In this document: positions 36,001 to 47,503 of the stretch, piece after piece
Numbering within the stretch: the first letter of the stretch is position 1
Layout: the number at the start of each line of letters is the position of its first letter
Assembly (NCBI GenBank): GCA_026901365.1
Contig: QLOH01000843.1
Coordinates: 62,001-126,000 of the forward strand
Source: Sesbania bispinosa
Lineage: Eukaryota; Streptophyta; Magnoliopsida; Fabales; Fabaceae
Reading direction: 5' to 3'
Length of the DNA stretch: 64,000 nt
Notes under the pieces: model-generated
Databases searched by the model: none
The model's input: only the letters and a program-made list of their open reading frames with translations
What the model was told of the DNA's origin: nothing
Made by a program: the position numbers and the translations under genes

Positions 36001-38243
36001 TTAAGGTATGGACTAATTAATATGCACAAATAAAGGCAACTTCTAGGAATAAGTTAACAAAACCAAATACTTATATATGAAGCATAACAGAATTAAAGTA
36101 GCGAAATCAATCAACGCTATGGAAACATTTGCTATATCTCTATTATGAAGCAAAATACTTATATATGAATTAAAGTAGCGAAATCAAAGTACTTATATAT
36201 CCTATATCTCTATTATGAAGCAAAATACTTATATATACTTTAATTCTATTAACACTTTGTTTAAATTTAAAGTAGCAAATACTTATATATGAAGCATAAC
36301 AAAATTAAAGTAGGAAAAGTTAGTCCCCAAATTGTAAGAATATATAAGAACCTCACTACATGTATATCTAATTGGAAGAATCACACTTGAGTCCAAATTC
36401 AGTAATTAGAAAGCAACACTATTGGAATTGGAACCAATAGGCAATCTCCAACAGGTAAGTGATCTTCAATGACAATCCTAACCTAAAATTATGAACAATT
36501 TAAGGAATATCCAGGGTTCATCCCATATCCATCAAACAGTACAGTACAATTACAATCTTGAAAAAAAAACATATCACCCAATCTCTTACAACTTTGTCAT
36601 GTGTGCACATGAGCACCATTGAGACCTTGCCTAATTCCAGAGCCGCTAACCGTTGCCTCATATCCCACAACCTTTGTCACCCCCTGTCAAACACAAAATC
36701 AAAACCAAAAGAATCAGAAAACCAAACAGGGAGGAAAATCAGAGGAGAGAAAGGTCCCCAGAAAACCAATACACACTTAGCCACAAATTAAGAAATTGAA
36801 AAATATATTAAGGTCCCCTGTCACAAATTGATCTCTGCAATATTTCTTTCTGTCCATATTAGATACTATTATACAGCTCGTGGTGGTCTTTGTTACTCCG
36901 AAAAAGGTCATATTTGATTTTCATGCAGGCAAGGAATTCTTTGCTTGTCATTTTCACTAAAATAGTAAAGTCTTATGTTTCTGACATCAGAATATAATAA
37001 AGAGGTTATATTGCAGAAGAATTTGTAGTTCACAACATGGCTGTTAATGTTGCAGAGATTCTCTAGTTTATAGGGTGCTAGTTACATCATGCAGTTTGGA
37101 CGTTATATCTATTTACTAAAAGCTTAAAATCTGTTTGGATACATCCTGGGTAGAGCTTAGTCCTGCAATTCGTACATTTATATTTGGTTTTAAAGTATAA
37201 AAAAAAATCTGAAATAGAAAAAGAATAAAAAAATAAACAGGAGAAGAGAGGGTGGAACCATGCCATGCGCGTTGTTGGCGAGAGCGCGTCCAACCCCCAT
37301 AGCGGTAGACCCTGCGCATGTCCCTCTGTCTTCTCCCATCATCTGCGCTCCTCCGTTTTCAACCTCCCCTTTCATCACCATCCGACACCCCAGCGGCAGA
37401 CCTCCCATAAACCTGAGAAAAGACAAAGGGAAAAAATAAAAACACAGTGAATTACAAAAGAAGCAAAAGTGAAGGAAGGAGGGAAGGGTTCTTCCACATC
37501 GCGGACACCGCCTATCTAACGCCTCACGCCACCGTGGCTCCACCGTGTCACGCCATCTCACCATCGCGGCCTTACGCCGCCTGTAGCCTTTCGGTGGCCG
37601 CAGTGGCGTAGAACCTCACCCGAGTGGCAGGACTCAAGATTTCCGAGAATAATTTGGAAGGGAAGAGAATGAGGGCGGTTGATGGAAAGAGAATGAGGGA
37701 GGTTAATGGGAGATTGAAAGGGAAAGAGAATGTGAGGAGCAGTAAATGGGAAGTTACCAATGCTCGGTTAACCTAAAGTCACGATGCTGCCTCTGTCCCG
37801 GTGCTGGAAAACGTCGTCGCGCCTCGCTTGTCTGTTCATCCGCAACAACCATCTGTGATTCTCTCCGTCTTTCCTGTTCCCTCTTCTCCCCTCACCATTA
37901 CTTCCCATGGAGACCTCCGCGGCCTCCAGTCCGTCTCGCTCTTCCTGATTCCTTCTCTCTCTTTCTCGCCTCACGGGCTTTTGTCATCTGCGATTCCCCA
38001 ATCTCTCATGTTTCTCGTTTCCATCATCAATTCCCGATTCATGATCAGACACGAAAAGGGACGGGGTGGATTTGATAAACGTGGGTGGAGAGTAAAGGGA
38101 AAATAAAATATCCAGTAACTGGTAACTGGCCTTAACTGCTCTAATTTTCTTTTTCTTTTTGTTAAAAATTAAGGGTAAAATGGGAAAGTGAAATGTGGAC
38201 ACCATTTCAAGCCATCCCCTTTATTAATAGTATAGAGTATAGA
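36001..38243. other. 5' part of Helitron 3, no intact gene
   Basis: GC-rich patches at 37250-37620 and 37750-38100 give short frames on both strands that could be captured exons or promoter sequence. None has a recognisable domain. Confidence 0.4.
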
Positions 38244-38409
38244 TTTAGATAAGTTGTTCGCTAGATTCTTGGTCGTGATATTATCTAGGATTTCAACTTA
38301 CAGGCGCTAAATTGAATTGCAAAATTTTCTAACTTTGAATTTTGACTGTTATGTAGTATTTTAAAAATGCATGTGGTGTCCCTCTAGATCAATGGTGCTT
38401 TTTTTTAGT

Positions 38410-38585
38410 GTTTAAAGGGGTTGGTCGAGTGGAGTAAAACAGAGTCTCATGTCTAATAGGTTGCAAGTTCGAATTCACACTCGTCTCCTTAGCGTGAGGT
38501 AAATGTAAGTTCCTCTACAAGTTCTCATTAAGCCCAGAGGCTTTCCTTATCTTGGACTGGGCATCATCCCCTCACTAAATTTTTC
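38410..38585 (+). mobile_element. Candidate tRNA-derived SINE
   Basis: An A-box-like GGTTGGTCGAGTGG (about 38420) and a B-box-like GGTTGCAAGTTCGAATTC (about 38460) lie about 40 bp apart, as in a tRNA-type Pol III promoter. A body of about 110 bp follows and ends in a T-rich run. I see no target duplication. Confidence 0.45.
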
Positions 38586-38590
38586 CTTAC

Positions 38591-39208
38591 TGATCGTGGC
38601 TGAGATCATGCGAGGTGGTCCGAGGTGTTTGGTGGATGCCGGGAATCATCTTGATGGAGCTCCGGTGCGGCGGCGCGCGGTGGGGGTACCTGCGAAGGCA
38701 CTCCAACTCTCAAGTCAGGAGGGGGGGAGAGTTGGGAGTAGAGGTGGATAGATTCATTACCTTCTCCTCATGGGGGAGGAGCCTCCTTATATAGGCGTCC
38801 CTGTACTGGCAGGGGGGACATGAGTACCCATAGGCAGGGGGCGCAGGCACGCCTCCGCCGTAATCCCTCTGTTGTGGCCGTAAATTCAGGTGACGTGTGT
38901 CAGTAAGCTTACCTTTATCAGGGGCGGTATGCAGCGCATTAAATGCGATGGGATGTGGTAGGTGGCCTAGGTGTAGGCTCAGGGGTTCCGGGCCTAAGGC
39001 CGAGGCTTGAAGGAAAGGTTTTGTAAGCCTCAGCCCCTAGCCTCTCTTCGCATGGTCTCGTCTGATATCCGAGGTTCCAACATATGTCTCGTCGAGGGGC
39101 AACGACGCATTGCCTGTGGTCGAGTTTGGTGGCCCTAGACCTTCGTTGTCTGCTAGTATCTCGTCCCATCTGTGGTGGCATGGGAGGCCTCGGTAGCTGT
39201 CCGGATCA
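38591..39208 (-). repeat. Element A 3' LTR
   Basis: It starts TGATCGTGGC and ends GTCCGGATCA. A TATA-like CGCCTATATAAGG is present on - (about 38801-38789). Confidence 0.93.
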
Positions 39209-39375
39209 GTTGCCCCTCAGCTTGGTGGTTGGCCCATGTTCGACCATCAAGGTGGATGTTCGATGTACGTCCGATCGACTTATGTTAAGGTCTGGATCAG
39301 TTGCCCCTCAGCTTGGTGGTTGGCTCATGTTTGACCACCAAGGTGGATGTTCGATGTTCGTCTGCTCGGTTTAAA
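39209..39375 (-). repeat. Element A polypurine tract region, duplicated in tandem (91 bp)
   Basis: On -, the polypurine tract GCTGAGGGGCAAC abuts the 3' LTR at 39208. The same tract and the first LTR bases (TGATCC) recur 91 bp upstream at 39300 and below, with the GGTGGTTGGC and CAAGGTGGATGTTCGATGT blocks repeated. Confidence 0.8.
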
Positions 39376-40063
39376 GGAAGTTACCTGTCGATGGCCGATG
39401 GGATGCTTGTTCAGTGTCTTGTCTTTTCGTCTGCCCCTAGCCGCGCACGTCTCGTCATTGCATCTTTATTCGACCCGTTTCAGTAAGTGGAAGGACACGT
39501 GTCGAACCCTTCTTGGTTAGCAATCATCGTGTCGCGGGACAATAACTGCTAATTATGAGGGAGATCGTGGGTTGCCCACGATAGCTTTCCTCCCTAATTT
39601 GTCCTTGGTGAGGCTAGGGGCAATGTCGTTCCTGCCCCTAAGTAGCTCATGATTGGCAGTCTTGCCCTTGGGTGTAAGGTCGGTTTTACCCTTGAGTTTT
39701 TCACGGTGACCTTTCACGTTTCCTTGCGGGGACATTTATGCCCCCCAACTTTTTAAATTAAGGGAAATAGAGGGAGCAACCGTCTCTCACTTTTCCTTTT
39801 CCCCTCCATCTCTTCCCTTGGTTTCCTCTTCTTTTGCCGGAGCATTTCGCCGGAGGCTCTCACCTTTCAACCGTTCATTCTGCATTATGCTCCGATCATT
39901 GTCTTCTGAGCGCATTCCTCTTCCTGTTGGTGGTTTCAGTGGCCCTGTTGGAGGTTGCTGCTTCGTTTCAGGGCGTCTCCGTCGTATAAGAACAGTTCCT
40001 CCGCCGCCAGTTCTCATGTCTTCCTCCTCCTCTATACTCCCTTTCCTTTTGATTGTTTCGTAA

Positions 40064-42335
40064 ATGGTGGGTTCCCATGAGGAGGAAGGGAGTGAGGGGG
40101 GAGCAGTGACTCCCTGGAGGTGCTGTCTGAACCTCCCCCCTCTTGGCCGACGTCAAAGTCTAGGAAAGGTCCGAGGCTCCTTTCTCCAGGATCCTCTGGT
40201 ATTCTGACCATTCCTGCTATGGTTCGTCGCTATAATGCGACGGTCTCGACCCGTGAGGGATACGCAAACTCTCGCCTGCCCAAAGGTCAGCTGTAGTGAG
40301 AGAGCTTTGCGCGTCCTCTTCGGATTCTGACTTTGATTCGGTCGAGGAGGACATTGAGGGCTCTGACTCACTTATCTCGTCTTTTCCTGTAGATTTTTTA
40401 CACCCGCCGAGGGGCATGGACACCGCAAGTACGAGTGGTCCGGAGGTCACCAGCTGAGAGATTGCATCTCAAGACCGATATTATTGGGTTGTGGCCGAGG
40501 TGTTGGCTACACCGTCCCGGTACACTCCGGGGTCTAAGGCCATTATTTATCATAATTTGAAGGTCTTCGAGGATGGATACGAGAAATCATACCATGTCAA
40601 GTGTCCGGAGCCCGGTAGCCGTGTTTGTGAAAGGGGGAAACTACAGCCGGCTTCCTTTACTTGTACGCATTTTTGGTCTCAAAATTGAGGGTTCGGATCC
40701 CGTTTACACCTTTCGAGAAAGCTGCTTTGCTTCATCTTCAGGTGGCGCCTTCCCAGCTTCATCCGAACGCTTGGGCCTTTATGAAGGCTTTCCAGATATT
40801 GTGTCGGCACCTTAAGATTGCTGCTACTGTACCTTTATTCTTTCACATTTTTTATGTCCTCCCTCGGAAATCCGAAGGCAAGACTTGGGTTAGCCTCCGA
40901 GGTCAGCAATCTCGGAGTGTCTTGACATTGTATATTGACTCGGCGAAGTCATCTGGGGTTTCCTTCAAACAAGATTATTTTAAAGTCGTCCCAAATGACG
41001 AGGTTCTTTCTTTCTGGAAAATTTCCTAGGCTGAGGATGAGCCGTCTTTTCATATTTATTGGAGTATTCGTCATTACGATCATCCTTCGAAGTTCTATAG
41101 TGTGTCCGAGACCCGTCTTTCTCCTGCTGAAAAGGTGGCTTTCGACATGCTTCAGACGACGGTGGAGAAACGAGGTGGGAAGCGCTTCTCATCTCGCGTG
41201 TTGATTGACACTCCATTGAACTAATTGGTGTCGGTCTTAGGTATATGCACTAGCATGTAGCGGACTTCTCTCTTCCTTCTCTTTGTCTTTTTTTTTTAAC
41301 TTGTCTCCTTTTGGTTTGTAGAAGCCGAGGCTATGGATATTGATGCTTTACTACAGAAAGCTGCCGAGGCTGGGATTCCGGTTCCTGGGCAAGAAACCAA
41401 GAAGAGGAAAGGGTCTTCTTCTTCCAATCTGAATAGCCAAAGTCATACATCGGCCAAGGTGCCTTCTACTGTTGATTTGAATAAGGGTTCTGACCCTCAT
41501 ATAGCTACTTCGGGTGAGGTACCTCAAGTTGAGAAGGAACCTCAACCTCACAAGAAGAGCCGTCGATAGAAGGGTAAGAATGCTGAGGGCCGAGGTGACG
41601 GTGGGGGGTCTTCCAACATCCCTTTGCTGCATGGGGTTGCTTCCCCTTTTACCGATAGTTTCGATCCTGATACTGCTCAGTTGGATGCTTACTTCTATTC
41701 CCCTGAGGTGTTTCAGTTTCTGAAGAAAGGGGGACTCCCTTGTCGGCCATGATCCGAGATGCGGAAGTTAGTGCCCTTCAACAGGTTTCCTTTTTGAAGT
41801 TTTTGGCCAAGGAGATCCTTCCGTCTGCTGAGAGTCAAAATGAATGTTATCACAAGCTTTGAAAGCGTCAAAGATTGCGACCGCGGAGAAAGAGAAAATG
41901 GTGGCGCAACTTGGTGCGGCTGGAAAGGCGCAGAAGGATGCCGAGACCGAGGCGGAGAGACTGAAGAAGGAGTTGGATGATGCAAAGACTGAGATGGAAT
42001 GTCTGAAGAACGAGCACAAGGAGAGTTTGGAGAAGTTGCAGGTCGATCATGAGACCGAGGTGGGAGAGCTGAAGGTGAAGCTGGATGTAGCCTTAGAGGA
42101 TAACAAGAAAGTATTGGGTGACACCCTCGACTATATGGAGAAGGCTTTTGACTTGGCCGTCGAGCAGGTGAAGGCTCGCAACCCCGCCTATAGCTTGGAT
42201 TTGCGCAATCTTTCCTATACTTATGAGGTTATTGACGGGATGATTATGAAGGCCAATGGTCAAGGTGGTAAGGTTGAGGTTCCTGCCGAGGTTGTTCCAG
42301 AGCCTTCTGAGGCCCCTACTTGCACCGAGGCTTAG
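40064..42335 (+). pseudogene. Antisense accessory ORF of element A (putative gypsy-type transposon protein with coiled coil)
   Basis: The frame lies opposite to gag-pol, between pol and the 3' LTR. Exon 1 (about 40064-41240) includes GFLYLYAFLVSKLRVRIPFT, VAPSQLHPNAWAFMKAF and VSFKQDYFKVVPNDEVLSFW, which match the Pfam family called putative gypsy-type transposon (Transposase_28 type). An intron (41241-41321) runs GTATAT to TTGTAG and keeps frame into MDIDALLQKAAEAG. The C-terminal part (41844-42335) is a strong coiled coil (EAERLKKELDDAKTEMECLK) ending in TAG. Breaks: a frame change near 40630, TAA near 41223, TAG at 41567-41569 and shifts near 41730-41860. Tat elements often carry such antisense ORFs, and their function is unknown. 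The start at 40064 is a guess. Confidence 0.75.
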
Positions 42336-42745
42336 ATGCTGGATTTTCCTTTCTCGTGTTGTGATCCTTTTGATTTTGTATCTAGTTAACTTTTTGTTGT
42401 ATGGACATCTTGCAGTTTATTTGAAACTTTGCGTTCTAGTTGTCTGCTTCTAGTTATTTGCCTACTTCTTGAACTTGTTTTATTTTTGTTTCTGAGGCCC
42501 GCGCTTTGATGGTATTTCTATTTTATGATTTGATACCGGTATTTCTACGATTGGTAGGCCGATATTGAAGGGACGATTTATATAAACCGTTGTTATGTTT
42601 TCCTCGGCTTCTAGGCCGGTATTGTTTGGTCGTATGATAATTATTCTTGCCGATTGCTCGGTTCTAATGCTGTTGTGAGAATGGTGTTAATGAGGATTTC
42701 ATTAATACTTTTGATGAGTGCTTGAAGCACAATGAGCTACATCTT
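42336..42745. other. Gap between the tail-to-tail accessory ORF and pol of element A
   Basis: T-rich sequence with no frame, probably holding the 3' ends of two convergent transcripts. Confidence 0.5.
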
Positions 42746-45700
42746 TTAACTGCGATACAGCTTGAGGTTGTGCACATTCCAGTTCCTGGGGATTTCGTTC
42801 CCACTAAGAGTTTCTAGTCGGTATGCGCCCTTCCCAGTGGAGATGACGAACCGATATGGTCCTTCCCAGTTAGGTGCTAGCTTTCCTTGCTGCGAGTTCT
42901 TTCCTCCTATGTCGGCCCGTCGTAGGACGAGGTCTCCAACTTCGAATTTCCTGCTTATGACTTTCTTGTTGTGCCTGGCCGCTGCCCTTTGTTTCGCGGC
43001 TTCTTCCCGGATGTGGGCGATCACCCTTCTTTCTTCAAGAAAATCTAGTTCCTCGCGGATGAGGTTGTTATTATTGGCCTCATCCAGGGTGTCGGTTCTC
43101 CAACTCGGCTCACCGATTTCGCCAGGGATTACGGCTTTGGTTCCGTAACTGAGACAGAAGGGTGTTTCTCTTGTTGAAGAGTGTGGTGTTGTCCGATATG
43201 CCCATAGGACGTGGTCCAACTGTTCGGCCCATCTTCCCTTAGCTTCTTCCAATCTTCTTTTTAGTCCTCTTAGGAGGACTCGGTTGGCGGCCTCGACTTT
43301 CCCATTTGTTTGTGGGTGCTCCACCGAGGTGAAGTGTTGTTTGATTTGTAATCCTTCTAGTAGCTCCCTGAAACCCTTGTCCGCGAACTGCGTACCGTTG
43401 TCCGTGACGATGGCCTTGGGGATGCCATATCTGCTGATTATGCTTATGTAGAAAAACCTTTGGATTCTAGCCGAAGTGATGGTGGCCAATGGTTCTGCTT
43501 CAATCCACTTAGTGAAGTGGTCGATTGCGACGATAAAAAACTTGACCTGTCCAGGAGCCGGGGGAAAAGGGCCTAGGATGTCCATTCCCCATCTGAAGAA
43601 CGGCCATGGTATGGAGGTGGTTGTTATTTCTTCTGCCGGGGCGTGATGAAAGTCGGCGTGTCTCTGACAAGGGTCACACCTTTGGACGTACTCGGCGGCG
43701 TCTTGCTCCATGGTGGGCCAGTAATAACCCGTCCTTAGTGCTTTCTTGGCAAGGGCTCATCCGCCGAGGTGCTGGACGCAGCTTCCTTCGTGTATCTCGG
43801 CCAACACATATGCGGTTTCCGTCGGTGATAGACATTTGAGCATTGGGCAAGAGAAGCCCTTTTTATATAATCTTTTCCCTACCAAGATGTACCATGTTGA
43901 TTTCCGCACAATCTTCTTGGCTTCCTTCTCTTCCCCTGGTAAGGTTCCGTCGTGCAGGTATCTCTGAATTGGAGTCATCCAGCATGATTCATGGTCGAGT
44001 TCCATGACTTGTTCATCCTAAGTAATGCTAAGCAAGCTGAGGGTCTCCTGAATCACTGATTTGTTGTTGCCTGGATTTTTGGTGCTTGCTAGTCGAGATA
44101 GAATGTCTGCCCTTGTATTTTGCTCCCTGGGCACGTGATGAAACTCTGCCGTTTTGAACTTGGCTGAGGCTTCTTTTACCTTGTTCAGGTATCTTTGCAA
44201 TATCGGTTCTCGGGCTTGGTATTCTCCTTTGATCTGAGATATCATGAGTTGGGAGACACTGCATAGTGTGATTGCCTCGGCTCCGAGGTCCGATGCCAAC
44301 GACAATCCTGCTAGGCATGCCTCGTACTCCGCCTGGTTATTCGAAGTCTTAAACTCGAATCTCAAGGATTGTTCAATGATGAGGCCTGTGTTATCCTCTA
44401 GTACTACCCCCGCTCCTGCCCCCTTTGTGTTTGACGACCCATCTACGTAGATGGTCCAAGTATTGGCTAACAAGTGTGGCTGTGTGTCCGTCATCTCAAG
44501 GATGAAATCGGCCAGGACTTGTGCTTTGATTGCTGCACGAGGTTCATACGAGATGTCGTGCTCTGATAGCTCAACTTCCCAGGTGAGCATTCGGCCGGCT
44601 AGATCTGGCTTGTGCAGAATTGATCGGATTGGGAGGTCGGTTTTGACCGTGACTGGATGGGCCTGGAAGTATGGTCTCAATCTTCGGGCCGAGGTAACAA
44701 TGACGAACGACGCTTTTTCTAACTTCTGGTATCTCTGCTCTGGGCCTTGTAGGGACTTACTTGTGCAGTACACGGGGCTTTGATTGCCTTCTTTTTCTTT
44801 GACTAGCACTGAGCTGACTGCTTCTTCCCCCACCGAGAGATATAGGTATAGTCTTTCTCCGAGGTCTGGCTTCGCTAGTATTGGTGGGTTTGTCAGTGCC
44901 TCTTTGAAGCTTTGGAAGGCCCTCTCGCAGTCTTCATTCCACTCGAAAGTTCGACCTTTTCGCAGGAGTTGGTATAATGGGAGTGATTTATGGGCCGATC
45001 GGGCTAGGAAACGGGTCAGGGTCGCTATCCTGCCCGTCAGCTGCTGGACCTCTTTTACTGAGGTCGGGCTCTTCATCTCCAAGATCACTCTGCACTTATC
45101 AGGGTTGGCTTCGATTCCTCTGCTAGTCAGCATGTAGCCGAGGAAATGGCCGGCCAGTACACCAAAGGTGCATTTCAGAGGGTTCAGCCTCATATTGTGC
45201 TTTCTCAATCTACTGAACACTTTTTCAAGGTCGGCTACTGGGTCCCCTCCGTTCGAGGTCTTAACAATGATGTCGTCGACATAGACTTCCACCACATCAC
45301 CGATCAATCCCTCAAACACCCCGGTCATCATCCTCTGATAAGTGGCTCCAGCGTTTTTGAGGCTGAACGGCATCATCGTGTAGCAAAAGGTGTCTTGGTC
45401 AGTGATGAAGGAGGTTTTTTTCCTCGTCCTCGGCAAACATGGGGATTTGGTTATAACCGGAGTAAGCATCCATAAATGAAAGAAAACGGTAGCCGGAGGA
45501 GTTGTCTACTAACCTGTCAATGTTAGGCAATGGAAAGGGATCTTTTGGGCACGCCTTGTTGAGGTTGGTGTAATCGACACACATCCTTCATTTGCCGCTT
45601 GACTTTTTAACTAGGATGACATTGGCCAACCAGGTCGCGTACTGGATTTCTCTGATGAATCCTGCTTTAAGTAACTCGGTCGTTTGCTCTTTGATGGCTT

Positions 45701-46649
45701 GTTGTCTTTCTGGCCCCATCTTCCTCCTTTTCTGGGCGACCGACCTCAAGCGGGGGTCTATAGAAAGCTTGTGGCAGCAGAACCTCGGATCGAATCCTGG
45801 CACATTAGCCGCAGTCCACGCGAAGAGGTCGGCGTTATCCACGAGGAGATTCTTCATTCTTTCCGTTAGTTCAGGGGGAAGGTGTGAGCCGACTTTGGTT
45901 GTTTGGTCATTTCCAAGTCCGACTTTTAACGGGAAGGTCTCGCCTCCTGGGGTTATTCTTTCCTGGCTTCGTCCTTCTTCCCCCGCATCAATTCTGGGGT
46001 CGAGGTCCACTAATGACACGTTGTACCTCGTCCTCTGGACCTGGGTCACTGTGCCTTCTGGTGGGTTTTTCTTCAGACTCAGGTTGTAGCAGCTCCTGGC
46101 CACTTGTTGATCTCCTCTTACTGTCGCCACTCTTCCTTCCCTTGTGGGGAACTTCATTGCAAGATGAAGGGTAGAGACTACAGCCCCTATGGCGTTCAGG
46201 CTTGGTCTTCCCATGATCGCATTGTATGAACTTTTGCATGGGACCACGAGGAACTTAGCCTTCACCGTCTTGCTTCCTTCCTTTCCTTCCAGGGTGACCA
46301 GGGCCTCCATATATCCCAAGGGTTGGATCCGGTCTCCCGAAAAATTGACGAGGTCACTATCGTACGGCAAGAGGTCGTTCCGACTTATTCCTATCTTCAC
46401 GAAGCAGTTCTCGTAAATTATGTCGGCTGAACTTCCTTGGTCGATCAACACTCGTTTCACTTCGGTGTTAGCTATTACTGCAGTTACTACCATCGGGTCA
46501 TCATGACCTGGCATCGTCTCCGCGAAATCGCTGTTGTCGAAGGTGATGGTGGGGCTGGGGGCGGCACGACACGCCTTTGGGACCCTTTTTGGTTGTCCCC
46601 AACGCTCAGAACGTCTTTTAAGGCTCTTTTTCTTGAGTTTGAGGAGCAT
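42746..46649 (-). pseudogene. Element A pol: protease, RT, two RNase H domains, integrase
   Basis: In order on -: aspartic protease (46649-45900, LIDQGSSADII), reverse transcriptase (about 45800-44950; VDYTNLNKACPKDPFPLP, MDAYSGYNQI, and VEVYVDDIIVK as catalytic YVDD), RNase H (about 44930-44530), a second archaeal-type RNase H (about 44470-44080; IYVDGSSNTKGAGAGVVLE, NNQAEYEACLAGL), and integrase (44005-42746) with CDPC, MDILGPF, IVTDNGTQF and NGKVEAANR as the D,D,E positions. Two RNase H domains mark the Tat lineage. Breaks: TAG-type stop and frame shift at about 45585 and 45470, TAG at 44018-44020 and TGA at 43757-43759. These enzymes would copy and integrate the element; this copy cannot make the whole polyprotein. 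Confidence 0.92.
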
Positions 46650-46819
46650 CCTCCTCCTCCAAACCCTCCCGCTATCATGTTGATGGTGATCCGAGGTTGG
46701 TCATTCCGTCCTTGCTCCGGAGATGAGTCTCTGTGCTTTTTGTCCGACGTACTCCTAGGTTTAGGTGACCGGGATTAGTGTCTCCTCCTTTCAGCTCTTG
46801 GGGGTGATCGTTGGTCCGT

Positions 46820-47498
46820 TTATCGGTGTTCTTGGCTTCGGTTCGGCCAATCTGCCTTATCCCGTTTCACATATCGTCCGAGGCTCTCTTCTCGGATCAG
46901 CTGCTCGATGGCATACTTGAGCTGGTAGCAGTCGTCCGTGTCGTGACCGTGTCTTTTGTGGAAGGCGCAGTACCGGTTTTTGTCTCCTTGTGGTGACTTG
47001 ATGGGAGGGGGCCTCTTTATCTCGGCCAATTCGGCGTTGTGTACTTCATGCCAAATTCGAGAGGGGGGTACTGTTGAGACGGGTGTAGCTTCCCTCGTAT
47101 CGTCCTCTAAACTTTTTCTTTTCTTCCCTCCGTTCCTTCCTGCTTTTTTCTTCTCTTTCCTGGGTTTAAACCTCCTTGGTGGCCGAGGGCTTGCTGGTAC
47201 CCTCGAGGTGTATTTCCTCGTTGATGAATTGTGCTGCCCGTTCCCTAAAGGCCGTCATGTTGTGAACCCTGATTCTCCTTAATGAAATGTCTAAAGGCGT
47301 CCCCTTCCGTAGGGCTTCAACGGCGCAGTGTAGTTGGACTTCGTTAGCCACATTCGGGGTCAAGGCCACCTCCTTGTAGAAGCGGGTCAGGAAGTCTCGT
47401 AGGGTCTCGGTTTCCCCCTGTTTGACCTTGGCTAAGGTATGAGAGTCTCTGGGGACCTGATTGGACATGCCGAATCGTTTTGCAAAGGCTGCGGCGAG
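46820..47498 (-). pseudogene. Element A gag, C-terminal part
   Basis: It has LAAAFAKRF, SHTLAKVKQGETETLRDFLT and FINEEIHLEG, then a zinc-knuckle-like CAFHKRHGHDTDDCYQLK (47029-46820). The upstream half lies on the far side of element B (61129 onward). The frame is open across the empty site when B and one duplication are removed. Confidence 0.85.
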
Positions 47499-47503
47499 GT
47501 CGT

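Larger units (their letters stand above)
28711..38243 (-). mobile_element. Non-autonomous Helitron 3 with gene fragments
   Basis: The 5' end on - is TCTATACTCTATACTATTAA preceded by A (38244). The 3' end is AGACA-GGCACGGCA-TGTCT within a longer imperfect stem, then CTAG (28714-28711) followed by T. The 9.5-kb interior holds a coiled-coil gene fragment (30836-31222, +), a LEA-like gene fragment (33760-35955, -) and a solo LTR. No Rep/helicase domain is visible. One large element is the simplest reading of the two ends, but two elements missing one end each remain possible. Confidence 0.55.
24664..38249 (-). mobile_element. Candidate Helitron 2, split by Helitron 3
   Basis: The 3' end on - shows CCTGTGC-TGAC-GCACTGG (one mismatch in the stem), 11 bp, then CTAG (24667-24664) followed by T. 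The proposed 5' end is TCTAAA at 38249-38244, preceded by A. It would continue, after removal of Helitron 3, as TATATAATAAATCTG from 28710 downward. Its own sequence would be about 4.05 kb (mainly 24664-28710). It carries short frames of unknown origin near 26075-26515 and 28321-28518 (-) that could be captured exons. No Rep/helicase was found. The 3' end is the stronger part of the call. Confidence 0.5.

Noticed and set aside
37190..38106. Host gene on either strand near the 5' end of Helitron 3
   Set aside because: Frames are short and overlap on both strands. They have no domain or consistent splice pattern, and the GC-rich composition alone explains them.
40064..42335. Host coiled-coil gene
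   Set aside because: It lies within the element A LTRs, matches text typical of Tat antisense ORFs, and carries stops.
44244..45475. Several + frames of about 70-117 residues
   Set aside because: They are antisense shadows of the element A pol, which carries all RT and RNase H motifs on -.
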